From the NCBI RefSeq assembly GCF_021018895.1, contig NC_079376.1, positions 25,010,001-25,074,000 on the forward strand: a DNA stretch of 64,000 nucleotides, in the 5' to 3' direction. Under the pieces are notes generated by a model, which was not told where the DNA came from, did not search any database, and saw only the letters and a list, made by a program, of their open reading frames with translations. Below are positions 11,551-24,132 of the stretch, piece after piece (within the stretch, counting starts at the first letter, position 1; every line of letters begins with the position of its first letter). Both the position numbers and the translations under genes were made by a program. This DNA comes from Seriola aureovittata. Taxonomy: Eukaryota > Chordata > Actinopteri > Carangiformes > Carangidae.

Positions 11551-12081
11551 TGTCAGGGTTAGTGGTAAGTAGGACCCAAATGCAGCCAACACACACAGGT
11601 TTATTTAACAAAAGAACTTATATCACAAGCACAGGGAACCATAGGGGATGACAACAGGAGAACATGAACAGACTACGTGAATCAGATTGAGGATTAACCA
11701 GACATGAACAGATCAAGGACAAACCCAGAGAACAACAGACGAACCAACACAGACAAAGGGGAGCACAAAGACTATATAGACAAGGGAGGCAAGGGTGATT
11801 GAACACAGGTGAAACACATTAGGGCGGGGCAGACAATCACCACACAGACACAGGACCAAGACAGGAAGCAAAACACTGAGACACACAAGGAAACAAATTA
11901 CAAAATAAAACAGGAAGTGCACGGGGAAACAGAGCACAAGACAGGGAAGACTAAACTAGACACTAGAAATACCCAAACCAGAAATACTCAAAACCCAGAA
12001 CAGAAACCCAAAACACAGAAAACTAAACAAAGAAAGTCCAAAAAACCAAAACCCTGGAGCCTCCAGGCTGAGACCATGACA
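11551..12081 (-). mobile_element. Solo LTR 1 (minus orientation)
   Basis: The block starts TGTCAGGGTTAGTGG and ends GAGACCATGACA, giving LTR-type TG...CA ends over 531 bp. The flanks TATAT (11546-11550) and AATAT (12082-12086) are an imperfect 5-bp target duplication. Read on the minus strand, a TATATA box lies at 11778-11773 and an AATAAA signal at 11605-11600, near the U5 side, as expected for an LTR. No internal gag/pol is attached on either side, so it is a solo LTR left by recombination. Ty3/Gypsy is the likeliest group (inference). Open frames here, including the first part of a 200-codon frame, are shadows. Confidence 0.75.
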
Positions 12082-12104
12082 AATATAATGTACTGCTGTG
12101 GTAT

Positions 12105-12814
12105 TGTTACAACCCGGCTCTCAGGGGAAAGGGAAGCAACACAAAACCCAGTTGGAAATAGGTATAACGTTGTTTATTGTATTGTAAATTGTAGAAATAA
12201 TGATTTATATGAAGAAAAAAAACCACAAACCAAGGAATGGGGCCGATGGGTGCTGTCCAAATCAAAAACAGAATATAACAAAAAGAGGACTCTTTATGAG
12301 CTAATGGTACAAGGAATTATCCACTTGAAAGTAAAAGGAAAAAACAAAACTGGCTACCAAGGCCGACTAAAGAACCAAAAATTACACTGGAAACAGCACC
12401 CCTGCACCTAGTGTTTCTAACAATACCAATAGCTACTAGCAGATAAACCGGCAAAATCAGTGTCATCAGTAGATCTAAAACCTGACCCCCACTTCCAGGC
12501 TTTCAATAACAATAGCAATAGTCATAAAACAAAACTGTCGCACAATAAACGACCACTCTATGCTAATACAAATGTTCTTTCAACAAAGAGGCGAGCTGCC
12601 ACTAATAGTCAGCTGCCACGACTGACAGACGGGCCGGAGCTTTATAGCTGGGGTTCCTGATTGGGCGGCAGGGATTGGCCAGCTGCAGACAAACCGCTCC
12701 AATCAGGCTAGAGAGGGTGGAGCATCTGGGTGAACAGGAACAGGCCGCTCGGCAGGCAGCCTGGCAAACAGAAAATTAAGCACAACAAACGAGGCCAGAG
12801 TAGCGGCCGTAACA
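12105..12814 (-). mobile_element. Solo LTR 2 (minus orientation)
   Basis: The 710-bp block starts TGTTACAACCC and ends GCGGCCGTAACA. It is flanked by a perfect 5-bp target duplication, GGTAT at 12100-12104 and 12815-12819. Read on the minus strand it has CCAAT-type boxes near 12677 and 12663, TATAAA at 12646-12641 and AATAAA at 12178-12173, in the order U3, R, U5. No internal domain is present. It stands only 23 bp from solo LTR 1, in the same orientation, but the two sequences differ, so they are separate insertions. Confidence 0.85.
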
Positions 12815-12819
12815 GGTAT

Positions 12820-14417
12820 TATAAACATAAGAATCATGAAAATCACTGAAATCAAAATCGAATCTACATCCAGTGTAAATGTTGCTTCACTGAGGTTTCA
12901 CTGATGTAATATGGAGGCATAATGCATCCCCTTGAGAAAAAAAGGATGAATTATTTTTCTAAATTCAGAAAAAAAAAAAAAAAATTCAGTAGTGTCTCAG
13001 TGCAGAAAACTTTTCTATAAAAGAACCTGTTTTTCTGAGTTAAGGAGATCATTATCTCAGAATTAACAAGATTATTATCTCAAAATTCAGAAATAATTAT
13101 CTTGTTAATTCAGAAAAAAAAGCTTTTTTTTCTCCAGTGAATGCGTCGTGTTTTCATCATGCAGTGTCATTGCTAATATAATAAGTGAGCTCAGGTGTTA
13201 GTGGACATGTTAAATAAATAAGAACTCTCCAATTACAAGGAAAGAAAATAGCACTGTAATCATCAGGGTGTCTTTTCTCTTGTGATGAAACGCAGGGCTC
13301 AGGGCAGCTTTACATCACACCCCCAGTTTGATTTAGAGTAAATATAGAAGAATACAGTCGCTCAGTAAGAACAACTGAAAGGAAATGCATCTTGAGGCAA
13401 CAAAGTATTTCAGAAAAATAAATTCCGATCATAAAAATCCATGTGCCTGTTGAAAATGTTCCAGATGCACCACACAGATGCAATCAGAGCCTCTCACACC
13501 ACCTCCATGTGTCAGAGCAGAGTAATCCATCAGCTTCTCCACTCGCACTGTGAACACGGGGGGGAAAAAGCTAAGGATCCGGGGACCGGTGTGCAAAACC
13601 ACCATCCTCAGATTTAGCAGAGAGTTTGAAAACTTAATTGTAAATAGGTCTGAAATTTAATTGTGGGATTTATTTCTCCTGTCTGTGCGACAGCCCACAC
13701 ATCCTCAGACGCCTCGACAGAACAGCCCTGATTGGACGGTTTACCCATCCAGGACTGCATCCACCTGACCCCCGGGCTTTGTGATTGGTGTGTTGGCTAA
13801 TCAGAAGTGGCATTCTGATTACATGGGTGGTCTGGGGAATAAAAACCCACAGAGGAACCTTGAAGTCACCTTACACCATATGAGCCCACTGAAAAAAAAA
13901 CTAAACTAAAAAAAAAAAACAGCTCAGTGTCAAGTTGGATGTATCCATGTTACTCTCCACCTACACATGCACCTGAAATAATCAGTGCAGGATTGTGGAG
14001 GGCTGATGGTGCATGGAGCAGCCTCTGTTTCATTAGGAGATGAAGCCAATGAATCAACAAGCTATTTCTAGCCAGAGGAGCGTTTAATGAGTTCGTGATC
14101 TCGTCACAAAGAGATATGAATGTAACTGTGACTGACATTTTCTTCATGTGTAAATTAGATTTGTTCTCACTGATGCAATGCCCTGCAAGCGCTTTCACAG
14201 CAGCTCGGATGACTGAATCCATGAGTTGGAAAAGAGTTAGAAAAGTAAACTCGTCATTATCTCCTTTGAACAAACACTTGAGTTGTGAGTTTCTTTTTTT
14301 TTATTACTACACTGTTTCAAGTGCACACAGTCTCTAATAAATCCTGTCATTGCGGAAGGTTTAAAGGAATATTTCAACATTTTGGGAAATAATCTGCAAG
14401 CTTTTTCAAGATCGTTT

Positions 14418-14420
<3 letters not shown>
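12820..14420. other. Mostly unique non-coding sequence
   Basis: At 13030-13120 is an AT-rich self-complementary segment in which TTCTGAGTTAAGGAG and AATTATCTTGTTAATTCAGA alternate, resembling a small teleost foldback repeat. A perfect 9-bp hairpin TAATCAGAA/TTCTGATTA lies at 13798-13821. A-rich runs lie near 12970 and 13892-13919. No gene is recognised. Confidence 0.4.

Positions 14421-14463
<43 letters not shown>
14421..14463. repeat. (GT)n microsatellite
   Basis: About 21 GT units, uninterrupted. Confidence 0.95.
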
Positions 14464-14466
<3 letters not shown>

Positions 14467-15039
14467 TGAAGCAAAGGAACACAAAGACAGCAACATGCAG
14501 ACACATCCCGTTCATCAGAATTATAAAGATCTGAATATGCATGAGCTCAGCACATCCTGATTTACACTCCCACTGTTAGTTAGAAGAATAAAACTAATCA
14601 CTAATTTGCATGAACTTGTCTGTTTGCTCCACCAGTCTTTCAGCCCTGAGCATGCTCCGTGTGGACACCTGCTGTTCCTCTGGAAGTGTGCTCTGTCCAC
14701 AGCAATTGTGGTCCAGGCACTAAAGTATAATCCGTTTCTCGGTTTTTAACTGAAAAAACTAGTTAAAAAGGTCAAAACATGTCACATATCACATCACTAC
14801 ATCATGTTACATGTGTGTATTTGTGCACAGATGTGTATGGTCTCTAACACATGGCAGTCTGTGTATGTACATAATATTTATGGGTGTGTGTGTGTTTGTG
14901 TGCATGCATGTTCATCATGTCACATACCTTTTGCAGACTTCCAATAAAAGAGAAAAAAAATATGGTTCACTTGGTAGTATAGTAGCATTTGTATTACATA
15001 CTATAGAATTAGTCAGGGCCACATGTAATGATCACATTC
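14464..15039. other. Non-coding sequence with GT-rich patches
   Basis: Short degenerate GT-rich stretches lie near 14811-14905. No gene or transposon recognised. Confidence 0.4.
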
Positions 15040-15350
15040 TGTAAATAAAGATGGACGTAGCCTCTGTGACGTCACCCAAAGGTTTCTGAAGAGCGGTTTT
15101 GTAGCTCAGATTGAGCTGCTCCACCGTCGCCATCTTGGCAGTGTCTGACTCCACCCCTAACTCCCAGCTGATCCAAGATTGGGCAAAGAGGTGGGGCGAG
15201 TGAAGTTGAGACTTCAGTGCATGATGATTTGTGGCGAGTGTACGTTCACCCTCCTGTCACTCAGAGGCCCACCCTCAATTATACAAAACTTTAAGCCTTA
15301 ATTTTTGCTTCTTCAGCGTTGGATTCAGCTTTCAGCCCCGGAAGTTATCA
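15040..15350. repeat. Interspersed repeat, family C, second portion
   Basis: It runs from GGACGTAGCCTCTGTGACGT to CAGCTTTCAGCCCCGGAAG. The right end is the reverse complement of the left end of the 9356-9560 copy, so it is the same family seen in the other direction. I recall the CTCTGTGACGTCACCCA motif as common in fish interspersed repeats. No ORF; class not assigned. Confidence 0.55.
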
Positions 15351-15357
15351 CTTGCCA

Positions 15358-15530
15358 AAAACATGTTTGATCAAGGTCACAGTGACATTTGACCTTAGAC
15401 CACAAAATTGTAATCAGTTCATCCTTGAGTCCAAATTAGCCTTTGTACCAAATTTGTAGAAATTCCTGCGAGTTCCTGCGATGGTTCCCGAGATGTTACG
15501 TCCAGGAGAATGGGACGGACAGAGGCAGTG
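15358..15530 (+). repeat. NR repeat (nuclear-receptor-motif family), partial copy
   Basis: It contains AGGTCACAGTGACAT (15374-15388, one mismatch from a perfect IR3), then ATCAGTTCATCCTTGAGTCC and GAGAATGGGACGGACAGA. This order is shared with the copies at 26985, 35395, 41700 (reverse) and 60187. It is truncated on the left and sits against a family C piece. Confidence 0.6.
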
Positions 15531-18500
15531 TGTTGAACCCATCTCACTTCATGTAATGCTGGGTCAGTCCTCCTGCTGTAGAGCCCTGGGGGCCCCTGTG
15601 AATGCATAAAGATGCTCCAGTCAACACTTTGAAAATCACATTAACTTGTTAGTGAAAAATCAGCACTTATCACCAGCGGAACCTTCACCCTGCTCTGCTG
15701 TAGAGGACGTGTCAGATAACCCAGCACTCTCTTCACTGTACATGAAGAGACGCTTGTATCTCTGCTGTTATAAGGCAGCCATCCACTACACAACAGTGTA
15801 ATCTACAGCCTGACTGCTCTCAGGAGATCACACAACTGTTAACATTTTATTACCAAACCTTTGAGGCCACAATGATGGATTCCATTTCATCAGCTCCTGC
15901 TTTAACACTTTGACTCCCTGATGTCTTTTTAAAAGGCACTGCTCAATAGAGAGTATATGAGGTGCATCCACATATAAAATATAACTATTAAAAATGTCCA
16001 TAAAGAGAGCGTCTTCAATGGCTCCTTGCAGCTGACGTCTCTTCTTCTTCTTCTCTTCCTTCTCTGAAGCTGATAAATATTTTATAATTTTCCCTATCAT
16101 GCCTGAGTGGTGTGAAAATGAAAAGCAATAGCGTCCTGCTCCCGAGGGTTGGGAGAGAGGTTAAGTGAAGCGGAGCCATGGCGCGCTCTATGAGGCCAGC
16201 TGATTGGTTGATGATGCAATACAAAGGCTCCTGGGAAGAGATGAGGAGCGTTAAAGGTAAGTCGTCGCTGCACGCCACTGGCTGAGGAGATGTGGTGTTA
16301 GGATAAGCGTGACTGCGACCGGTTGGATTCCTCCAGAGGGGATGAGGGATAGGACGTCAGGGTGGAAGCTCTCCAGGTTATACCCACGTCCTGTATTTAC
16401 ATCTTTACATGGACGAATTCACCTCATAAACTCTTTTTCCTGTATGTCTTGTTAGTCTTGGCCGAGCCCTGGGAAAGAAGGTAAATAATTGTAAAACATC
16501 ATTTTCAAATTGATATATATTGAATCTGCAGTCAGACTGTACGGAATACTTCCAGCTTCCCACTCACACTGTTCCCCAATAACAGGCCGTGTTCCCTCCC
16601 ATCCCTTCTATACAATGACACTCAGGGGGGGGGGTCAACTTTTCCAAGGCGAAAGGGAACCCAGTGCAGTGCAGACACAGGCTGTTTCAGTCCTTACAGT
16701 AACTAAAGATGCCAAATAAATGTAGTGGAGCACAAAGAACAACATTCCCCTCTTTTAATATTCTTCAATTATTACATTGGTAATGAAATGACAAGCTAAC
16801 ACTGTAAATGAAAGGCCACACGATAAGCTCGCTAATATTAGTTAGCTAAACTGTAACTTAAGGATAAAGTAAGAAACTAGCTAACATTAGCACTCATCAA
16901 TACATATATGACTCAATCTAATTCAGGAACTCTGAAGGTAAGATAGCAAAGTGTATTAAACATGGCTCATGGCTTAATGGGATGGAGCTCTTGGTAACAT
17001 CAGTAGGAACCCCTCTGTTTTCCCTGCTATGACAAGTCAATATATCTGTTTTGAATCAGGCCTGTGTGGATTTCTGAGACAAATTAAAAATTGCACACTT
17101 AACACAGTGTAAGAGCTACTGTAATTCAGGCAATTTCACACACATTACTAGCTCATCTGGCGAGATCATGAGTGTAAATCAGTTTAATGTAAGTCTAGTT
17201 GACTGACTGCAAAGTGAAGACTTGCATGCATTGGCTGTAGCGAGGACACATGTATTACCTTGTTTTGTTTTCAACAACCGCAGCTCTGAAGTTTTTCTGA
17301 TGAATTTTAACAGAAAAATCATTGTTTCATCTTGATGAGATGCTCAAATTTAAGTGTCCACTTCAGAAACAGATTCTTGTTTGGTTCGGAAAGTGGATAG
17401 AAAAACATCATTATCTTGTGGAAGCTTTTAACAAAGATCAGTGAATGTAAACGTCACGGCAAAGTGAATTGGTAGATTAGTGGGACTTGTGTTCTGTACA
17501 GAGCGGTAGCTGGTAGACTTCTACCATACGATTCCTATTCATTTTCTGAATATAAAATGTTGGGTAATGATGGGCATTAAATTTCTGTTTGAATTATCAG
17601 TAGATAGAAGAGTTGTTGCATTGGAAAAAAGATTTCTTCGATGTTCTTTGCAGTTAATAGGACTGATGTTATACCGGTGCCAAACAGTATATAAATTCTC
17701 CTTCTCATCAGTACTGGGGATTATAAAAAACTTTGTGTTCAATATTTGTAGAGTGAATATCTAACTTTAACAGTCTACAATAATTAACTCACACTCATTA
17801 ATTAAGCAGCTTTCTGTTTTATTGTTGGACGTCTACCAAAGTATTACAATATTCCAACAGTTATAACACACAAGTGAGCAACTGAGGAGCAGATACGATC
17901 ATGGGTCATACAAGGCTCTAATGTCCAAACAGTGAAGATTTTGAGAAGCGTCCCTTTAGCATGTGCTTGCTTTATTCATTAGGTACAAGTCTGGTAACTT
18001 TGCCAGATGTGTGGATGTGAATGTAAAACTATAGATACACTCTCTGTCTCCTCCTGTCCTATTTAACCTGCAACATATAACACTCACACAGTAGATGCAG
18101 GAGAAGAGAGAAGAAAAAATATATAAATAACCAAACCGAACATTCAAAAATCAGAAAAGTCATGTAAAATTGAAGAGGAAACATTTAAGATTCTGCACAA
18201 TTTCTAAGTCAGCAATCCCATTTTAGCAAATTTGTGTCACTGGCACAACTTATCTCCTTGTACAAAAGGTCAGGTGTCACTGAGTGGTATTTCTTCCACT
18301 GAAGCGTGTGTTTAGTTTAACATTCAGGTTCATTCAAGTAACTCAACGTGTAACTCATTGGGGGCTAACTAATAGCAGACTATGGGAAATATATCTATAT
18401 ATATATATTTTGGCTTTTTTTTTTTTTTTTCAATTGAACCTTGCTTCTATACTTGACCAGTCTAATTACATTCTGGCAGGAGTAACATTTCAGTTAAAGT

Positions 18501-19617
18501 GCTGTGCAAGATTTTCATGATGATTTTTTTAATTATTTTTTTATTTCTGCAAATAAAAATGTAAATATGTGTCTCCATCAGCTCTCTCTGTGACTGTAGT
18601 ATTTAACCACACTGGCAGTGCGGCGCTGGGTGTGGAAATGTTGCTCGATCAGAACAGCCACTTTAATCTCTACTGAAGTTGGATGGCAGCATTAGCAGGT
18701 CAAGGCTTTCACTTCTCCTGTGAAACACATCTACTGATGGACGTGACATTTAAGAAGCTTAATAGCAAATGAAAAAATGGTGATTGTTGAAGTTGATTGG
18801 AATGAACTTGTAATGATGAAAACTTGTTGTTATTAAAAACCAAACCTCAGCGCAGCAGATTTGTGAGTATAATTTGACTCTGATGAAATTAGTGCTCCGG
18901 AAACAGACACTGTATTGAATTGGTATTTTAATGTAGGTAATATTTCCCCTCCTTCATCAGTATTTTTTGCCCAGCCACTGTTATTTAAGACTGGGCCCAT
19001 ATTTGAATACCTACCTATTACTGTAGAGTAAGACAAGAAACTGATGGTTTTCCTTTTCAAAATGGTCTTTTTCAAAAGTTAGACTTCAAAAGATCATTAA
19101 GAAAGTTGGTCACAGATGTTTATGTTGACACATTCAGAATAGTTCAGAATAGCAGAGAAATACTGCAGCCTGTTTGCTCATCGGTCATCACGCTGTTGTC
19201 CCATGTTCAATCGATGCCACTTGTCCAGGGCAAAGTCACATCAGCGAGGAACACCCGACACCCGGGACCAGAAGTGATGATCAGACAGAGGTGTGCCACC
19301 TCGCACGCTGCTGAGTCTTCTGTGGATCTCAGCCTCTATTTGCCAGAGTGTCCCTCAGCTCAGCAAAGCATCTGTCTCGATCAATGAGGCCAATAACCAC
19401 AGGCTCCAGACAGCTTGTCTGTCTGCCACTGTGTTGTCTCTGACATTCACTCTGCCACGCCGTCTGAAGTTACCAGCCGCTGAAAGCTCCCACTCAGCAG
19501 CGGGTCATCCAGCAGAAATCATTATTAAAGGCTGTGGGCCGATAGCATCTCCACAAAATGCAATTATGTGTAGCAAACACATTGTCATGTCTCACAGGGA
19601 TAGAAGATCAAAAACTA
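15531..19617. other. Mostly unique non-coding sequence
   Basis: No gene or complete transposon is recognised in about 4 kb. Near 16255 there is a donor-like AAAGGTAAGTCG, but no open exon fits it convincingly. A G run lies near 16625-16633 and T/AT-rich tracts near 18397-18430. The stretch 19290-19600 is free of obvious repeats and is listed as a conserved-element candidate in the findings. Confidence 0.4.
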
Positions 19618-19648
19618 GTGTGTGTATGTGTGTGTGTGTGTGTGTGTA
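19618..19648. repeat. (GT)n microsatellite
   Basis: GT units interrupted by one TATG near the start. Confidence 0.9.
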
Positions 19649-21688
19649 AGTTGATCTCACTTGAAGCAGAATGATGACTTAACACTGTCTTGTACACACT
19701 TACAAGTATGATAACAGAGTTGTGCATCATTTGTCTCCTCCAGTTCATAATTAAACTGTAGTAAACAGGAAACAAAGGCAGACATTCACCTGGAAGGTTA
19801 TGGTTTCTCCTAAACTCCCCCCACGGCAGAGAAGTAATTCCTTCCTTTATGGTGAATAAAGAAAGCTGGGACTGATGGGAACAACGACAACCTAAGACCC
19901 GAAAAAGGCAGCCTGACAGAAATCTGTGATTAAACAAAACCAAGAGCGGGAGAGGTTGTCAGCTCGCAGGGCGGGCATGGAACAGATTCAGCTTTGAAGC
20001 AGATGCCAGCTTCTGGGACCCGTGAGATCCATCAGGCAGACAGGATGGAAGACGGTAAGCTGCTGAGAGGAAGTGAGCACAGCAAAGATAAATGCCTTCA
20101 TGCTGGCTCTTGGCTCACAGAGGGCCTCCCATTGCTCCTGCAGCAGTGGCTGCACAGCTGGGGAAGGAGGCGGAGGCGAGCCAATGTGAGTACGTTTCTG
20201 TCCGCTGAGGCGGAGTAGAGGATTTTGTGGAGAAGCCGTAACCTGTGGAAAGAGTCAAAGGTGTAGCGAGGCCTCTGTAGAGTGACTCTCTGAGGGCCAG
20301 TCCATATGTATACATGTTTCAGACTTACGTGAAACAGGGTTCACATGCACTCCTTTATTCAAGGATAGAACCAGTCCAGTTAAATCTATGACAATTAGCT
20401 CAAACTGTGGAAGCAGTCACCTAACAATACCTGAAATTCAAAGGTTTATTGTTAACTACATACATTACATACCACACAGTCATGAGAGCCGGTTTCATCG
20501 CAGCATTTGATGGTTTTTACTGCACTGTCTTAGAGTAATGATGGACTGTTGCTTCTAATAGTCCATCAGTTGTTGACATAATATAGATCAGTACAGTTCA
20601 TTTACTGTACGCCAACACCACCATGACACGACACAACTGTTGGTCTCAAACACTAAGAAGGCAAGAAATTCCACTAATTAACTCTTGAGGAGGAACACCT
20701 GCTCCAGGTGACCGTCTCGTGAAGCTCTTTAAGATGTCCGTATTGTGCAGAGCTGTCATCGAGGGAAATGAAGAATCCACTAGAATTTTGACCCTTTTTT
20801 GTTTACTACATTATTTCATATGTTATTTTCATGGTTCTGATGTCCTCAGGTCTAAGAGAGGAAGGCTGGAAAACAGTCATAATAAAGAAACCTATTTCTG
20901 GGTGTGTCTTACTTGCCTTTTGAGGCTGCGCTGCTGCAGGGAAGCTGGAAGGTCACCAATTTCTTAGTCACTGAAAAAGGTCGGTTTTAAGAAACACACT
21001 TGACTCGTAGCGTAAATCAAATGTCGAGTTTCTCATAGTGTCTGTGTGTATGTGTTGTTTTCAATAGTAATTTCAAACATTATAATTTGAACTGCTTGTT
21101 TTACAGTGTTGTTGGACTTCACTGTAACCGATCGTTTTGTGACACTGTCTACAGTGTGACGTTTGAAGGAGGAGGAGATGTGGATGAAGCTAACAGTTAG
21201 CCTGCTTTGGGTTTGAGCTACATTTAACCAGGAATCAGCCTGTTAACTATCAAACACAGACAACACACACAAGATCATGGAGCGGAGGACTAATACTGGT
21301 TCAATTAAGAAAATCTAATGAAACCTCAGACATAACGGACCCAACAGTTAGATTTTTTTTAACAATGTTCTGACCACGACTGAAACTCTGTGTTTGATGA
21401 CAGCGCTCATATGTGTGTGATAATTTTAATGCTTCATGAATGGCAGCACTTGTTGCGGTACAGTGTGTGAGGTGCAGGCGTTACCCAGAATTAAAAGTCT
21501 ATTTCAGGTAGAGACGACCAGAAAGACAAGCGCTTAGAGCAGAGACGACATGGAAGCAAATGATTTGAGCAGCAACACCCAAGTTGCATTTGGGCTGACT
21601 GGACTCTTTGCTGCGTGTCATCCCCTATTCTCTATTCCTGCGTTTCCTTCCTCTCTTTCCTGTCCTATCCAATAAGGACATCAAACTG
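19649..21688. other. Unique non-coding sequence
   Basis: No gene or repeat recognised. A donor-like GACGGTAAGC follows an ATG near 20045, but the frame gives no recognisable peptide. Confidence 0.4.
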
Positions 21689-21717
21689 CCCCCCCCCCCC
21701 CCCCCCCCCACCCCCCC
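21689..21717. repeat. Poly-C tract (21 C, then A, then 7 C)
   Basis: Uninterrupted C21 at 21689-21709, continued after one A and followed by an A run. The overlapping proline-rich frame is an artefact. Confidence 0.95.
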
Positions 21718-22172
21718 TGAAAAAAAAACTCTGTCCCAGGTGACATTCTTCTGTTCTCGCCACAACACTACTGAAGTAGTAGCAATGTTGGTTTTGGGGA
21801 TGTTCAGTTTGGTGATCTGTGAGTTTTATTTTAGTAGAAGAAGAAGTTTGGGAAACACTGGAGTGAAGAATGATTGAGTCTGCAAGTCAACTGGTCATGT
21901 ACAAAACTGAAATTTGTAGACAGTGGAGACTTTCTAAGAAAGAATATTTACAGTTTAAATGGTTGTTTACCTTATTAAAATCCCCAGGAAACAATTAGCA
22001 AATTGCAGGCACACAAAACAAACACCTCTACAGGCTGCGCAGTAAATCTGTGTATTTTCGGTGCAATTTGACAGCAATCAGTTATGACAATTGTTCCCAT
22101 TTGCATTCCTCAAATTATATAACACCAATTTAAAAAGTGACGAGAGGAAAACAAAACTCAACGACAGTCTTG

Positions 22173-22173
<1 letters not shown>
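21718..22173. other. Unique non-coding sequence
   Basis: Nothing recognised. Confidence 0.4.

Positions 22174-22204
<31 letters not shown>
22174..22204. repeat. (TAA)n microsatellite
   Basis: About ten ATA/TAA units. Confidence 0.95.
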
Positions 22205-22927
22205 TCACTTCCATTTCTCTGTGGTCGCTCATTTTGATCTTCACTAAGCTGCAGTCAGCTGAATTTACCCTGAATAAAAAGTTCTTCAACATTAATTTCC
22301 ACAGACATATTTAATAACTGTGAACTGACTTTTTTCCTGTTGATGAAGTTGATTTTTAAATATTAAGTTAAGCCGCAATATACATGTGTGATGCAGTGAG
22401 TACAGGCTTATCTGTCCTTGTCGGTCTCACTTTAAATGATCATCTTTGAGTTACTGAGACTTTTGAACATGTTCAATATGACTGTTTTCTTGTTTCACTG
22501 ATGAGACTTGTGATCCGGTCAGCATTTTATTTCTTCTCAGAAGTTCCTGTTAACGCAGGAGAAGGAGGTTGTTCAGAGACAAGGTTGAATTTTCAACAAA
22601 CAAACTTTCTGTTTTTCCTTTTTAACATTGTTCTGTCTCTCCTGGTGAACAACACCAGAGAGCGTGTGTTTCCAGGTTTTTAGATTGAGAAGAAAGCAAT
22701 ATATACTTCTCTCTCTGTCCAAACACCGTGAGCAAATGTCAATAAAGAGTGGACAGTGGTGAAGCTGGAGGAGAGCTCGGCTTCTCACTGAGGCAATTAG
22801 CTAAGTGCAAAACAAGGCAACCCCAGCAGCACTCTGGAGCTGTTGGCCGCTGGATGAAAGGAAACACTCTCACCTAACATCCTGATCGATATGTGTGTTC
22901 TCTGGTTGGCCGTGTCCCACAGCAATT
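22205..22927. other. Unique non-coding sequence
   Basis: No gene or repeat recognised. Confidence 0.4.
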
Positions 22928-22934
22928 ATCACAC

Positions 22935-22966
<32 letters not shown>

Positions 22967-23057
22967 TGCGACATCACCGTTTGGGTCGAAGAACATTTGA
23001 CCCACACCCCTGCAAAGTCAAATAAAAGATCCACTCATCTGCTCTCACTGCGGTGTA

Positions 23058-23099
<42 letters not shown>

Positions 23100-23187
23100 G
23101 ACATCACCGTTTGGGTCGAAGAACATTTGACCCACACCCCTGCAAAGTCAAATAAAAGATCCACTCATCTGCTCTCACTGCGGTGTA

Positions 23188-23219
<32 letters not shown>
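22928..23219. repeat. Exact 130-bp tandem duplication between (AC)n tracts
   Basis: The unit beginning CTGCGACATCACCGTTTGGG at 22966 recurs at 23096 with no difference seen through GCGGTGTACTC. Each unit is followed by an (AC)n tract, and a third (AC)n tract precedes the first, giving AC-unit-AC-unit-AC with a 130-bp period. Lack of divergence points to a very recent duplication or expansion by slippage or unequal exchange between CA tracts. An assembly error is the other possibility. Confidence 0.95.
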
Positions 23220-23223
<4 letters not shown>

Positions 23224-23671
23224 GTACAGTGTGTTGTAAATACAATTTGTGTTGTTAGGTGATCATGCCATCACTGTTCTCTTCTATGGAAACAAACATT
23301 TTATTTGTTCATCAAAAGATTTAAGAATTCATTCAAAAATAAAAGGTCATTTGAAAAATGTGAATACTTACACTTAGCGATGAAACGGTTTAACATTTTT
23401 TATCATGATTATAGTGACCATTATCACAGCCATCAGCTTTATCACAGTGTTGATAAAATAATCAAGAAGTAATAACACACAACCTGAAATCATTTCACCA
23501 AGTTTTATAATGGAAATTATGAAACTAACAAAAATAATCAGCAGCACTTATTCTTTACATTAAACAGTAAAATAATAACATGTCAAACACATGTGTGTCT
23601 CAGATGAGGACAAGGAACCAGTAGCAGTAGTGCTGCATGCCCACTCTGTGAACAAGGGAATAGCTAATGTG

Positions 23672-23672
<1 letters not shown>
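23220..23672. other. AT-rich unique non-coding sequence
   Basis: No gene or repeat recognised. Confidence 0.4.

Positions 23673-23705
<33 letters not shown>
23673..23705. repeat. (ATT)n microsatellite
   Basis: About eleven ATT units, then degenerate GTT/ATT units. Confidence 0.95.
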
Positions 23706-24095
23706 CGTTGTTGTTATTATCATTGTTCCAGGATGACAGAGTGAAGCTGCAGCCCCGGAATAAGTTTCAAAACGTATTGACTATGCTGCCGTGACCCTTT
23801 TAAGTCAGAACTGTTCCATATTCATAATTGTTAAATAATATTTCATTGTTTGTAGAAATCTGAATTTTGCAGAACTCCCCATACAAGTCGATTCCTTGGT
23901 GTGACAAACTGACGATCCCTCCATCCTCTCTCCGCCACCGAGATGGTTCATGTCTGCTCTAAGTGCTGCAGCCCATCAGCTCCTCCCTGTAGCTACAGAC
24001 GCCATCTGACTTCTCCCAGAGATGTCCCTGATATTATGATAATAGGTGTAAACCTCCATTTAGCAATGTTCTATGAAATGAGGGTGTCGTGTGCA
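23706..24095. other. Unique non-coding sequence
   Basis: Nothing recognised. Confidence 0.35.
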
Positions 24096-24132
24096 TGTGT
24101 GCGTGTGTGTGTGTGTGTGTGCGTGTGTGTGT
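24096..24132. repeat. (GT)n microsatellite with GC interruptions
   Basis: GT units with single GCGT interruptions. Confidence 0.9.

Noticed and set aside
11809..12411. 200-codon + strand ORF rich in K, T, Q and N
   Set aside because: It runs through solo LTR 1, the 23-bp gap and into solo LTR 2. Both LTRs are oriented on the minus strand, so the frame is antisense repeat sequence of low complexity.
16015..16278. Possible minus-strand exon after CTCATCTCTTCCCAG
   Set aside because: The acceptor looks fair, but the frame ends in low-complexity Glu runs and no homologous peptide is recognised.
20030..20060. First-exon-like ATGGAAGACG followed by GTAAGC
   Set aside because: A single ATG plus donor motif is expected by chance many times in 64 kb. 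No promoter or conserved peptide supports it.
22895..23155. 86-codon His/Thr-rich ORF
   Set aside because: It is translated CA microsatellite and the 130-bp duplication.
22928..23219. CRISPR-like repeat array
   Set aside because: The regular 130-bp spacing reflects two copies of one unit between CA tracts. There are no short repeats with different spacers, and the DNA is vertebrate.
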